Below are positions 45,512 to 53,939 of a stretch of DNA of 64,000 bases, one piece after another; the first letter of the stretch is position 1, and every line of letters begins with the position of its first letter. The stretch lies in assembly GCF_001894925.1 (NCBI RefSeq), contig NZ_BCXD01000024.1:19696-83695 (forward strand). Reading direction: 5' to 3'. This DNA is from Rhodococcus rhodnii NBRC 100604. GTDB lineage: Bacteria; Actinomycetota; Actinomycetes; Mycobacteriales; Mycobacteriaceae. A program made the position numbers and the translations under genes. The notes under the pieces were generated by a model that ran no database searches, was not told where the DNA came from, and saw nothing but the letters and a program-made list of their open reading frames with translations.

Positions 45512-46999
45512 TCAGCGAGCGCCGAGACGGCGGTAGCGCGCGTGGCGTGCCGCGCGACGTTCGGTGGCGGGAAGTGCGTCGAGGGCGGCCAGCTCGTGGG
45601 CGATCGCGGCGCCCACCCGTTTCACGAAGTCGACGGGTTCGGTTGCGGCATCGGGATTCTCGGGAATCACGGCATCGACGATGCCGTGACGCAGGAGCTC
45701 CGGCGCGGAGATTCCCTGTTCGTCCGCGAGTTGCGGCGCGTGCGCGGTGTCGCGGTACACGATCGCGCTCGCTCCCTCGGGCGGCAGCGGCGCGAGCCAC
45801 GAGTTCTGTGCGGCCAGGACCCGGTCCGCAGCGAGGAACGCGAGGGCGCCGCCGCCCGTTCCCTGGCCGAGCAGCACGGCGACGGTCGGGGTGTCGAGCG
45901 TCACGAGATCGGAGATGCAGCGGGCGATCTCGGGGGCGAGGCCTTCCTCCTCGGCCTCACGTGAGAGCGCGGCACCGAGCGTGTCGATGACGAGCACGAG
46001 CGGCAGGCCGAGTTCCTCGGCGAGGTGCATTCCGCGCCGCGCGTCGCGCAGCGCACCCGGTCCCATCGTGTGCAGCATCGTCTGGCCGTCGCGATCCTGC
46101 CCGAGCAGCACGCACGGGGTGCCGCGGAGGCGCGCGAGCGAGAGCAGGACGGTCTTGTCGTCGCTGCCCTGTCCGGTGCCGCTGAGCGGCACCTGGGCCG
46201 TCGCCGCGTGACGCAACAGCAGACGTACGCCCGGCCGCTCCGGGCGGCGCGATGCCAGCACCGACTCCCACGCGGGCTCCGGATCGAACGCGTCGGCGTC
46301 CGTGATCGCCGAGACCGGGGCTGCATCGGGGGTCGGGGGATCGGCGAGGACGCGCAGCGCGCGATCCACCAGCAGCCGGACGCGTTCCGGTGGTACGACG
46401 CCGTCGATCACGCCGTAGCGGTAGAGGTTCTCGGCTGTCTGCACGCCGGGCGGGAACGGTTCGCCGTACAGCGCTTCGTAGACGCGTGGGCCCAGGAAGC
46501 CCACGAGCGCACCGGGTTCGGCGGCGGTGACGTGGGCGAGGGAACCCCACGACGCGAAGACGCCGCCCGTCGTCGGTCCCCGCAGGTACGCGAGGTAGGG
46601 GAGGCCCGCGTCGCGGTGCGCCGCGATGGCGGCGGAGATCGTGATCATCTGGACGAACGCGAGCGTTCCCTCCTGCATACGGGTCCCGCCCGAGGTGGGT
46701 GACGCGAGCAGCGGGAGCCGCGACGCCGTCGCGCGTTCGGTCGCGGCGGTGACGCGCTCGGCGGCGGCGACACCGATCGATCCGGCGAGGAACGCGAACT
46801 CGCACACGACGAGCGCGACGCGGCGGCCGCGTACGGTCCCTTCGCCCGTGACGACTGCCTCGTCGACGCCGGAGCGATCCTGTGCGCGCCCGAGTGCGTC
46901 GCGGTAGGCGGGTGAGGGGTTCACGTCCAGCGGTGGCTCGTCCCACGACTCGAAGGAGCCGGCATCGACGACGAGGTCGATGATGTCGCGAGCCTTCAT
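45512..46999 (-). CDS. accD3: Acetyl/acyl-CoA carboxylase carboxyltransferase AccD3 (Rv0904c-like)
   Basis: 495 residues with both carboxyltransferase halves in one chain. The N-terminal half has 'VVCEFAFLAGSIGVAAAERV', 'SPTSGGTRMQEGTLAFVQM' and 'LRGPTTGGVFASWGSLAHV'; the C-terminal half has 'GQGTGGGALAFLAADRVLAA' and 'PLPPEGASAIVYRD', which build the two crotonase-like acyl-CoA sites. It should move CO2 from biotin to acetyl-CoA or a longer acyl-CoA, with a separate AccA subunit not in this window. ATG follows GAGGAGGAGA. Confidence 0.9.
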   Translation of the reverse strand: MKARDIIDLVVDAGSFESWDEPPLDVNPSPAYRDALGRAQDRSGVDEAVVTGEGTVRGRRVALVVCEFAFLAGSIGVAAAERVTAATERATASRLPLLASPTSGGTRMQEGTLAFVQMITISAAIAAHRDAGLPYLAYLRGPTTGGVFASWGSLAHVTAAEPGALVGFLGPRVYEALYGEPFPPGVQTAENLYRYGVIDGVVPPERVRLLVDRALRVLADPPTPDAAPVSAITDADAFDPEPAWESVLASRRPERPGVRLLLRHAATAQVPLSGTGQGSDDKTVLLSLARLRGTPCVLLGQDRDGQTMLHTMGPGALRDARRGMHLAEELGLPLVLVIDTLGAALSREAEEEGLAPEIARCISDLVTLDTPTVAVLLGQGTGGGALAFLAADRVLAAQNSWLAPLPPEGASAIVYRDTAHAPQLADEQGISAPELLRHGIVDAVIPENPDAATEPVDFVKRVGAAIAHELAALDALPATERRAARHARYRRLGAR

Positions 47000-47146
47000 G
47001 GTCTCCTCCTCACCTGTCGACGACGCTGTACCGCGTCCAGCCTAGGCGTCCACCGGCCGCGGGTGGCGGGCGATTCGGACAGCAGTACGCTCCTGCGCGA
47101 GGTGGGGAGTTCCTCGCCGCAGGCGATCTCGATGATGGGGGAATCG

Positions 47147-47752
47147 GTGACGAGTGTTCTGATCGTGCTGCTGATGCTGCTCGCCGTGGTGGCGGTGGTG
47201 GTCGCGGCGGTGGCGTTCACGCGCCGCGGTGAGGCGACGCAGGGAGCGGCGCGCACCGATCCGCTCGCGGACTATCCGGAGGTGTACGACCCGCTCGCGA
47301 TCGGGGTGGGCGACATCGTCACGTACGCCGGGGTCGATCACGTCGTCCGCGGGACGATCACGATGAACGAGGAGGGGTTCGTGTGGCGCGAGCACCTGCT
47401 CGACGGGAAGACCGGGAAACGCTGGCTGACCGTCGAGGACGACGAAGGCGACATCGAGATGGCGCTGTGGATGCGGCGTGAGGGCACCGGCTTGCAGCCC
47501 GGTGGCGACGTCGTCCTCGACGACCGCGTGTACCGCGAGGTCGAGAGCGGTGCAGCACAGTTCACCGCCGAAGGGACGACCGGGACGGCCCCGTCCGGGA
47601 CCGTCGACTACGCCGACTACCGGACCGCCGACGAGACCGGGATGCTCTCGTTCGAGCGTTGGGCGCGTACGCAGTCGTGGGAGGTGTCGACGGGTCGCGA
47701 GGTGTTGCGCGGCGAGCTCGTCGTCATCCACGCCGGCGGTCCCCGGACGTGA
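47147..47752 (+). CDS. DUF4178 membrane-anchored protein
   Basis: 201 residues. One N-terminal membrane helix (about 3-24), then a soluble domain 'DPLAIGVGDIVTYAGVDHVV', 'RGTITMNEEGFVWREHLLDG', 'WLTVEDDEGDIEMALWMRR' and 'YREVESGAAQFTAEG', which is DUF4178. First gene of a five-gene cluster with 4-bp overlaps. GTG 47147 is preceded by GGGGGA at 5 nt; ATGs at 47132 and 47135 are alternatives. Family members occur with DUF350 and polyamine-type enzymes; biochemical role unknown. Confidence 0.8.
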   Translation: MTSVLIVLLMLLAVVAVVVAAVAFTRRGEATQGAARTDPLADYPEVYDPLAIGVGDIVTYAGVDHVVRGTITMNEEGFVWREHLLDGKTGKRWLTVEDDEGDIEMALWMRREGTGLQPGGDVVLDDRVYREVESGAAQFTAEGTTGTAPSGTVDYADYRTADETGMLSFERWARTQSWEVSTGREVLRGELVVIHAGGPRT

Positions 47753-48258
47753 CGCTGCATCGCCTGGCGATCGAGCCCCGCGACGTGGTGGCGGGTTCGC
47801 TCGGTCTCGTCGTGGGTACGTCGTCGGCGCGGCCGCTGGCGGAGGCGACGGTGACCGACGGCCGTGGTCGCCGGATCGTCCTCGGCGTGCTCGGTGCGTC
47901 GCACGTGGTTCGTGCCGGTGAGGTGCTCGAAGAGGTCTCGTGCGATGCCCTGGGGCTCGGCGGCGAGCCGCTGCCCGCCACCCGCCGGTCGGGGAACTAC
48001 CGATTCGCGTCCGACGTCCGCCGCGCGGATTCCGCGGGATTCCGCAGGACAGCAGCGATGCTCCGCGACCGCGCCGCCGACGACGGCTGGTTGTGCGGTG
48101 TGTTCCCCGGCTGCGAGACCGCGCTCACCGCGCTGGCGGCGTCGTTCGGTGACGACGGATCGATGTACTGGCGGACATGGCATCTGTACCCGGACGGGTC
48201 GGGAGGCGAGATCGTGACGACAGCGAGCAGGGTCGGGGAGAGCAGGGAGGCGGCGTGA
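47749..48258 (+). CDS. DUF2617 protein
   Basis: 169 residues, soluble. 'LGLVVGTSSARPLAEATVTD' and 'IVLGVLGASHVVRAGEVLEE' near the start, a Trp-rich 'MYWRTWHLYPDGSGGEIV' near the end, and 'LCGVFPGCETALTALAASFG' between. This matches DUF2617 members known beside DUF4178/DUF350. GTG overlaps the DUF4178 stop (GTGA). Function unknown. Confidence 0.75.
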   Translation: MTLHRLAIEPRDVVAGSLGLVVGTSSARPLAEATVTDGRGRRIVLGVLGASHVVRAGEVLEEVSCDALGLGGEPLPATRRSGNYRFASDVRRADSAGFRRTAAMLRDRAADDGWLCGVFPGCETALTALAASFGDDGSMYWRTWHLYPDGSGGEIVTTASRVGESREAA

Positions 48259-48659
48259 GGCGCATCGGTGTGGTGGCACTCGTGGTCGCGGCCTCGGTCT
48301 CGCTCGCCGCATGCAGCGGCGGCCCGCGGGGTTTCATCGAGCGGCAGTACTCGCTCGACAGTACGTCGGGTGATGTCACGACGTATTCGTCGCGAGATCC
48401 GGTGGGCACGACCGTCACCGACATCGTCGGCGAGGAGGAGCCGTCGGCACGCACCGCGGACGGCGGCAGCGAGTATCTGCGTTATCGCGACGACATCGTC
48501 ACCGTCTCGCCTGCGGCGGGCGGCGGCAGTTCGATCCGGGTCGAGGACATCGACGGCACCTATCGCAGCGGCGGATTCGCCTATCTGGGGCCGGGATTCA
48601 CGCCCGGCTCGCCGTCCGACGGCAACGCGGGAAGCGGCAGAACGGGCAGCGCGAAATGA
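48255..48659 (+). CDS. DUF4247 lipoprotein
   Basis: 134 residues. Lipobox 'LAAC' near residue 20 after a short signal, so anchored outside the cytoplasmic membrane. 'FIERQYSLDS', 'RDPVGTTVTDI' and 'LRYRDDIVTVSP' match DUF4247. The Gly/Ser-rich tail is likely disordered. GTG overlaps the DUF2617 stop (GTGA). Role unknown; always seen with the cluster genes. Confidence 0.78.
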   Translation: MRRIGVVALVVAASVSLAACSGGPRGFIERQYSLDSTSGDVTTYSSRDPVGTTVTDIVGEEEPSARTADGGSEYLRYRDDIVTVSPAAGGGSSIRVEDIDGTYRSGGFAYLGPGFTPGSPSDGNAGSGRTGSAK

Positions 48660-48705
48660 CAGGCGCTGCCGGCTTCCCGGCAACACACACAACCGAGGAG
48701 ATCGA

Positions 48706-49176
48706 GTGAAGACCACTGTGCTCGCGGCCGCGACCGAGTTCGGCCGCGTCGACGTGGGAGTGCTCGGCCAGGGCGTGCTCGCGACGCTGGCCTACTTCGC
48801 CGTCGGGATGGCGGTGCTCGCGGGCGGCTTCCTCATGCTCGACGTCCTGACGCCCGGAAACCTTCGGCACCAGGTCTACGTCGACAAGAACCCCAATGCC
48901 GCCGTGATTCTCGGGGCGAATCATCTCGCCCTCGCGATCATCGTCTTCACCGCGATCTGGACGAGCGCCGACGGCTACGCGCAGGGGATCGTCGATTCGG
49001 CGGTCTACGGCTTCCTCGGCGTCGTGCTGCAGGCGATCGCGCTCGGCGTCATGAATCTCGTGCTGCCGGGCCGATTGGCGGAACTCGTCGACCAGCCGAG
49101 GATGTGCGGTGCGGCATGGGCCGTGGCGTCGACGCTGTTCTCGATCGGCATCGTCAACGCCGCAGCACTGTCTTGA
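48706..49176 (+). CDS. DUF350 membrane protein
   Basis: 156 residues, four membrane helices. 'YFAVGMAVLAGGFLMLDVLT' , 'NPNAAVILGANHLALAIIVF' and 'DSAVYGFLGVVLQAIALGVM' match the DUF350 (YjfL-like) repeat pattern of two similar halves. GTG start follows GAGGAG at 7 nt. Its stop overlaps the TTG start of the aminopropyltransferase. E. coli YjfL sits with a DUF4178-related protein and a PspA paralogue, hinting at a membrane-stress role. Confidence 0.85.
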   Translation: MKTTVLAAATEFGRVDVGVLGQGVLATLAYFAVGMAVLAGGFLMLDVLTPGNLRHQVYVDKNPNAAVILGANHLALAIIVFTAIWTSADGYAQGIVDSAVYGFLGVVLQAIALGVMNLVLPGRLAELVDQPRMCGAAWAVASTLFSIGIVNAAALS

Positions 49177-50748
49177 CCGTCGCGGTCACGGAGCCTGCGG
49201 CACAGCGGGCCGCATCACGGCCGCCGCTCTCGTCGCGGGGCCGAGTCGTGCTGCTCGCGGCCGTCGCAGCGTGCGCGGCGTGCGGGCTGATCTACGAACT
49301 CGCGCTGTTGACACTGTCGGCGAGCCTCGTGGGCGGTGGGATCACGCAGACGTCGATGATCGTCGCGGGCTACGTCGCGGCACTCGGCGTCGGCGCGCTC
49401 GTCGCGAAGCCCTTCGTGCCGCATGCCGCGGTGGCGTTCGTCGTGGTCGAGATCGCGCTTGGTCTGGTCGGCGGGTTCTGCGCCGCAGCGTTGTACGTGT
49501 CGTTCACCTTCCTCGGGTCCGCGACGGCGCTTCTCGTGGTCGGAACCGCCCTCATCGGTGTGCTCGTCGGCGCCGAGGTTCCGCTGCTCATGACGCTGTT
49601 GCAGACGGGACGGCGTGACGGCGCGGAGGAGTCGGGCAAGATCCTCGCGAATCTCAACGCAGCCGACTACGCGGGAGCGCTCGTCGGTGGTCTGCTGTGG
49701 CCGTTCCTGCTGCTGCCCGCCGTCGGCATGATCCGCGGTGCGGCGATCACGGGAATCGTCAACCTCGTGGCGGCGGCCGTCGTCGCACTAGTCCTGCTGC
49801 GCGGCTGGATCGGGGTGCGGACGCGCGCGGTCGCGGTGCTCGCGCTCGTCTCGGCTGCGGGACTGATCCTCGGCCTGCTCGTCGCGGCAGACGACATCGA
49901 AACGACGTCGCGCCAGCGCCTGTACACCGACCCGGTGATCGTCGCGGAGCGTTCGCAGTACCAGGAGATCGTCGTGACGCGCCGCGGCGACGACACGCGA
50001 CTGTTCCTCGACGGCGATCTGCAGTTCTCGAGCGTCGACGAGCATCGCTACACCGAATCGCTGGTGTACCCGGCGTTGTCGGGTGGCCCCGAGCGCGTGC
50101 TGGTCCTCGGCGGTGGCGACGGACTCGCGGCCCGCGAGATCCTGCGGACCGGCGTCCGGGAGATCGTGCAGGTCGAACTCGACCCGGCCGTGATCGATCT
50201 CGCCGGCACGACGCTCGCCCCGCTCAACGGGGGGGGCGCTGCAGGATTCGCGGCTGACCGTGGTGGTCGCCGACGCCTTCGCCTGGCTGCGCGAGTATCG
50301 GGGTGCGGCGTTCGACGCCGTGATCGTCGATCTGCCCGACCCGGACACGCCTGCCCTCGGCCGGTTGTACTCCGCCGAGTTCTACGGCCTCGTCTCCTCG
50401 GCGCTGGCACCCGGAGGGCGGCTGGTCGTGCAGTCGGGGAGCCCGTACTCGACGCCGGATGCGTACTGGCGCACCGTGTCCACGGTGCGTTCGGTGGGGC
50501 TGTCCGTCACGCCCTACCACGTGTTCGTGCCCAGCTTCGGCGACTGGGGGTACACGCTCGCGAGGCACGGGGACCGTGCGCCCGAACTCTCGCTCGCACC
50601 GCAGACGCCTCCGCTCCGCTTCCTCGACGCGGACACGCTCGCCGCGGCCGCGATCTTCCCGCGCGATCGTCCGCCGCGCGAGCTGCCGCCCTCGACGCTG
50701 GACGCACCGCACATCGTCGACGACATGCGGCGCGGCTATCAGCGCTGA
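49173..50748 (+). pseudogene. Membrane-fused spermidine synthase-like protein, frameshifted
   Basis: Would encode about 524 residues. Seven N-terminal membrane helices (about 20-230) are followed by an aminopropyltransferase/methyltransferase fold: 'FLDGDLQFSSVDEHRYTESL', 'RVLVLGGGDGLAAREIL' (SAM-type loop), 'IVQVELDPAVIDLA'. The frame breaks in a run of eight G (50229-50236). With seven G, 'APLNGGALQDSRLTVVVADA' would continue smoothly into 'FDAVIVDLPDPDTPALGRLY' and to the stop at 50748. TTG start overlaps the DUF350 stop. Real mutation, phase-variable tract or sequencing error cannot be told apart here. Confidence 0.85.
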
Positions 50749-50807
50749 AACACACGAATCGAGCGCAGCGACACGCTGCGCCCGATTCGGTTGCGGGAGA
50801 GGGAGTG

Positions 50808-52007
50808 TCAGCGGCTGCCGACAGCCTCCCGCCACGAGACGACCTTGCCGATCCGCAGGATCGAGCGCTGGTAGATGCGGGCAGCGACCCAGCTCAGTGC
50901 GGCCGTGACGACGAGCATCAGCACGATCGTGCCCACGATCTGCAGCGGGCTCGCGACGCCGGCGGCGATGCGCAGCGGCATCATGATCGCGGAGAACGGC
51001 GGGATCCAGCTCAGCACGGTGCTCAGCGTGCCGTCGGGGTTGTCGACGGCGGCGAACGCCGAGAAGAACATCGCGAGGATGACGAACATGAGCGGCATCG
51101 ACGTCGAGTTGATGTCCTCCTGACGCGACACCATCGAGCCTGCCGCCGCGTAGAGGACGGCGAAGAACGCGAAGCCGAGGACGAACCAGCCGATCGTCGA
51201 GAGCAGCACTCCCACCGCCGTTCCGGTGATCGTGAGCACGCCCGTCGCGAGGGCGGCACCGACGCCCGCGACGCCGTACATGACGAGCTGCAGCAGCCCG
51301 ACGAGACCGATACCGAGCACCTTGCCCCACAACAACTGCAGTGGGCGGACGGTGGAGAGCAGCAGTTCGACGACGCGGCTCGACTTCTCCTCGACGACGC
51401 CCATCGCGACGTACATGCCGAATCCGAGGATCTGCATGTAGAGCACGATCACGACGGCGATCGAGAGCGCGATGCGCTGTCCCTGTTCGGGATCGGGCGG
51501 ATCGAGGACCTCGGTGTTCACGGTGACGCCCGCGACCGCAGCGGCGACGGCCGCGGGATCGACACCCTCGGCCACCAGCGCCTGGTCCTGTGCGTACTGG
51601 CGCACCGCGGAGTCGATCACCATCGTGAGGCCCGAGTCGGGGGTGTCCTGCGAGACGATCGTGACCGCGCCGCCGGGTGCAGCGACGACGGCGGCGTCGA
51701 TGTCGCCTGCCGCGACCCGGTCGCGTGCCGCCGCAGCGTCGGCGGAGTCGGAGACCTCGACGGGGACGCCGAGGGCGTCGCCGGTCGCGGTCAACGTCTG
51801 GCCGAGCGCGGGCTGCCCGACGAGGCCGAGCCTGCTGCTGGACGTGTCGTCGTCGCCCGAGAAGATCGACAGTGCGACGATGCCGCCGACGATCGCGAGC
51901 AGCACGATGACGTTGCTGACGACGAACGACTTCTTGACGACCTGGGTGCGGAACTCGCGGCGAGCGATCAGCGAGACCGCGCGCATACCCGAGACGGGCG
52001 TACTCAT
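50808..52007 (-). CDS. ABC-2 type permease (NatB-like)
   Basis: 399 residues. Helix 1 near residue 31, a large extracytoplasmic loop (about 55-185), then five to six helices: 'VVIVLYMQILGFGMYVAMGV', 'VVEEKSSRVVELLLSTVRPL' (coupling region), 'FSAFAAVDNPDGTLSTVLSW' and 'IPPFSAIMMPLRIAAGVASP'. Typical of sodium- or antibiotic-exporting NatB-type permeases. ATG overlaps the ATPase stop (ATGA). Last gene of a four-gene minus-strand operon. Confidence 0.9.
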   Translation of the reverse strand: MSTPVSGMRAVSLIARREFRTQVVKKSFVVSNVIVLLAIVGGIVALSIFSGDDDTSSSRLGLVGQPALGQTLTATGDALGVPVEVSDSADAAAARDRVAAGDIDAAVVAAPGGAVTIVSQDTPDSGLTMVIDSAVRQYAQDQALVAEGVDPAAVAAAVAGVTVNTEVLDPPDPEQGQRIALSIAVVIVLYMQILGFGMYVAMGVVEEKSSRVVELLLSTVRPLQLLWGKVLGIGLVGLLQLVMYGVAGVGAALATGVLTITGTAVGVLLSTIGWFVLGFAFFAVLYAAAGSMVSRQEDINSTSMPLMFVILAMFFSAFAAVDNPDGTLSTVLSWIPPFSAIMMPLRIAAGVASPLQIVGTIVLMLVVTAALSWVAARIYQRSILRIGKVVSWREAVGSR

Positions 52008-52900
52008 CCCGCCACCACCTCTCGGAACAGCTCGGTCAGCGACGGTCGCGCTGCCGAGAACTCGTGTACGGGACCTGTGTTCAGTGCGGCCTGGAGGACC
52101 TCTTGGTCGTCCGCCCCGGCATCGAGCTCGAGGATCGTCGCGCCGGAGTCGTGTCCGACGACGCGGACGCCGCCGATGCGCTCGGCCCACCCGTCGGGTG
52201 CCCCGGGTGCGACGACCCGCAGTCGGCTGGGTCCTTCGCTACGGAGTTCGTCGACGGTGCCCAGTGCGCGCATCCGTCCCTTGGCGATGATGCCGACGCG
52301 ATCGCACAGGCGCTGAACGAGATCGAGCTGGTGGCTCGAGAAGATCACGGGAACGCCGGTCCGTGCCTTCTCGACGAGCACGTCGCTCATGACGTCGACC
52401 GCGACGGGATCGAGACCCGAGAACGGTTCGTCGAGAACGAGGACCGCGGGGTCGTGCACGAGGGCGGCCGCGAGCTGGACTCGCTGCTGGTTGCCCAGCG
52501 AGAGCGAATCGACCGTGTCACCGAGGCGCTCGGAGATGCCGAGGCGTTCGGTCCACGTCGCGACGGCGTCGCGGGCCTCGGTACGCGACAGGCCGTGCAG
52601 TTCGGCGAGATACGCGAGCTGCTGTCCCACTTTCATCTTCGGGTAGAGGCCGCGTTCCTCGGGCATGTATCCGATGGTGCGGCGCACGTCGAGGTCGATC
52701 ACCTTGCCGCCCAGGCGTGCTTCACCCGAGTCGGCGGCGAGGACGCCGAGGACGATCCGCATCGTCGTCGTCTTGCCGGCGCCGTTCGAGCCGACGAAGC
52801 CGAACAGCTCGCCGGGGTTGACGTCGAAGGACATGTCGTCGAGTGCGACGACGTCGCCGTAGCGTTTGCTTATTCGGTCGATCGTGAGGATCTGGGACAT
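52004..52900 (-). CDS. ABC transporter ATPase (NatA-like)
   Basis: 298 residues. Walker A 'GSNGAGKTTTMRIVLG' (about 37), 'GYMPEERGLYPKMKVGQQL' (Q-loop region), signature 'LSLGNQQRVQLAAALV' (about 133), Walker B 'VLVLDEPFSGLDP' (about 153), H-loop 'SSHQLDLVQRLCDRV'. The 'PEERGLYP' motif is typical of NatA-type exporters. C-terminal domain of about 80 residues. Partner permease overlaps downstream. 58 bp after the membrane protein gene. Confidence 0.92.
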   Translation of the reverse strand: MSQILTIDRISKRYGDVVALDDMSFDVNPGELFGFVGSNGAGKTTTMRIVLGVLAADSGEARLGGKVIDLDVRRTIGYMPEERGLYPKMKVGQQLAYLAELHGLSRTEARDAVATWTERLGISERLGDTVDSLSLGNQQRVQLAAALVHDPAVLVLDEPFSGLDPVAVDVMSDVLVEKARTGVPVIFSSHQLDLVQRLCDRVGIIAKGRMRALGTVDELRSEGPSRLRVVAPGAPDGWAERIGGVRVVGHDSGATILELDAGADDQEVLQAALNTGPVHEFSAARPSLTELFREVVAG

Positions 52901-52958
52901 CTGATTCCTGTCTCTCGGTCGGCAGCGAAGTCTCGGTCGAACTGTGGTGCGGCGCAGG

Positions 52959-53492
52959 TCAGATCACGTCGTCCTCCGGGTCGGGATGGTTCCAGGCGAG
53001 CAGCATCGCGGGAAGCATGCCGCCGAGCAACACGGCCGCGAGCATCCAGACGCCACACGCGTACGCGAGGTCGGGGCTGACGCTCTCGGCCGTCGCGGCG
53101 ACGATGAGGACGAAGGTGGGGACGAGGCCGGCGAACTGCGTGACGGTGAGGCCGATCGACCGAGCGCTGTTGCGGCGGGCGATCTCCCACTCGTCGAGTG
53201 CGGCACGCGGTGCGTCGCCCTGGCGGCTCGACACGATCTGCAGCATCGTCCAGGCGCTGATGAACACGAGCGTCACGGGCAGGATCGGGAGCGCCCACAC
53301 GGGGCCGGCGAGAGCGACGGCGAGGCCGCACAGCACGTAGATCGTCAGACCCGCACCCACCGTGACGACGAGCGCCCGCCGCCGGCCGAGGGTGCGCCAC
53401 TTCGGGAGCATCGTGCTGTACTTCTCGTCGTTCTCGAGGAATCGGCGAGTGCGGTAGGCCTGGTAGCGGTCGATGATCGATCCGTCAGGCAT
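52959..53492 (-). CDS. Four-TM membrane protein of the XRE-ABC operon
   Basis: 177 residues, no family recognised. Soluble head 'RYQAYRTRRFLENDEKYSTM', then two helices (about 42-85), a charged loop and two more helices (about 120-165), ending 'WNHPDPEDDVI'. Overlaps the XRE regulator stop by 8 bp. Could be a sensor or immunity-type partner of the ABC exporter; that is inference. Confidence 0.68.
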   Translation of the reverse strand: MPDGSIIDRYQAYRTRRFLENDEKYSTMLPKWRTLGRRRALVVTVGAGLTIYVLCGLAVALAGPVWALPILPVTLVFISAWTMLQIVSSRQGDAPRAALDEWEIARRNSARSIGLTVTQFAGLVPTFVLIVAATAESVSPDLAYACGVWMLAAVLLGGMLPAMLLAWNHPDPEDDVI

Positions 53493-53793
53493 CGGGATCG
53501 TCTCCTTCGGATCGGCGGGTGCGACGGCCCTCCGTGGCGCCGTACATTTCGGTGGAGAGGGGGGAGAACTCGGTGCGCGAGAAGACGGCTTCGACGGGAA
53601 GGCCGAACACGTCGCAGATCCGGAACGCGAGGTCGAGGCTCGGATAGTGGTCGCCGCGCTCGAGGGCGCCGACCGTCTGAGGGTTGACTTCGACCTGCTC
53701 GGCGAGCTGCGCGCGGCTCATCCCCCGTTCGGCGCGCAGGACGCCGATGCGGTTGTGGATGGGGAGGGTTACCCCCCGTTTGACCGGGCTCAT
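53485..53793 (-). CDS. XRE-family helix-turn-helix regulator
   Basis: 102 residues. HTH_3 domain at about 13-65: 'IGVLRAERGMSRAQLAEQVE' then 'NPQTVGALERGDHYPSLDLA' and 'RICDVFGLPVEAVF', the classic XRE pattern of toxin-antitoxin or membrane-protein operon regulators ('YPSL...A'). ATG 53793 gives a normal N-terminus; no ribosome site is obvious and the mRNA may be nearly leaderless. First gene of the operon with the membrane protein and ABC exporter, so it likely controls it. Confidence 0.85.
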   Translation of the reverse strand: MSPVKRGVTLPIHNRIGVLRAERGMSRAQLAEQVEVNPQTVGALERGDHYPSLDLAFRICDVFGLPVEAVFSRTEFSPLSTEMYGATEGRRTRRSEGDDPDA

Positions 53794-53865
53794 GCAACGT
53801 AGTGTTGTGAAAACCCAACGACGTGTCAAGTTTTTCCGATGATTCGTCACAGCAGCCCTGCAACG

Positions 53866-53904
53866 CGAGAAGCCACCACGGCGTGATGCCGTGGTGGCTT
53901 CTCG
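53866..53904. terminator. 17-bp perfect hairpin between permease and XRE gene
   Basis: Stem 53866-53882 with 53888-53904, loop of 5 nt, followed by a partial direct repeat of the arm (TGTGGCTTCTCGG at 53911-53923). It lies downstream of the nucleobase permease on its strand and so probably ends that transcript before the XRE operon. Confidence 0.7.
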
Positions 53905-53939
53905 GGCTTCTGTGGCTTCTCGGTGGAACCGGTCGGCCG

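Noticed and set aside
49104..52316. 1070-residue plus-strand open frame
   Set aside because: Its first third is the real membrane aminopropyltransferase. After the G run it is Arg/Asp/His-rich shadow of the frame-2 remainder and then antisense to the ABC genes.
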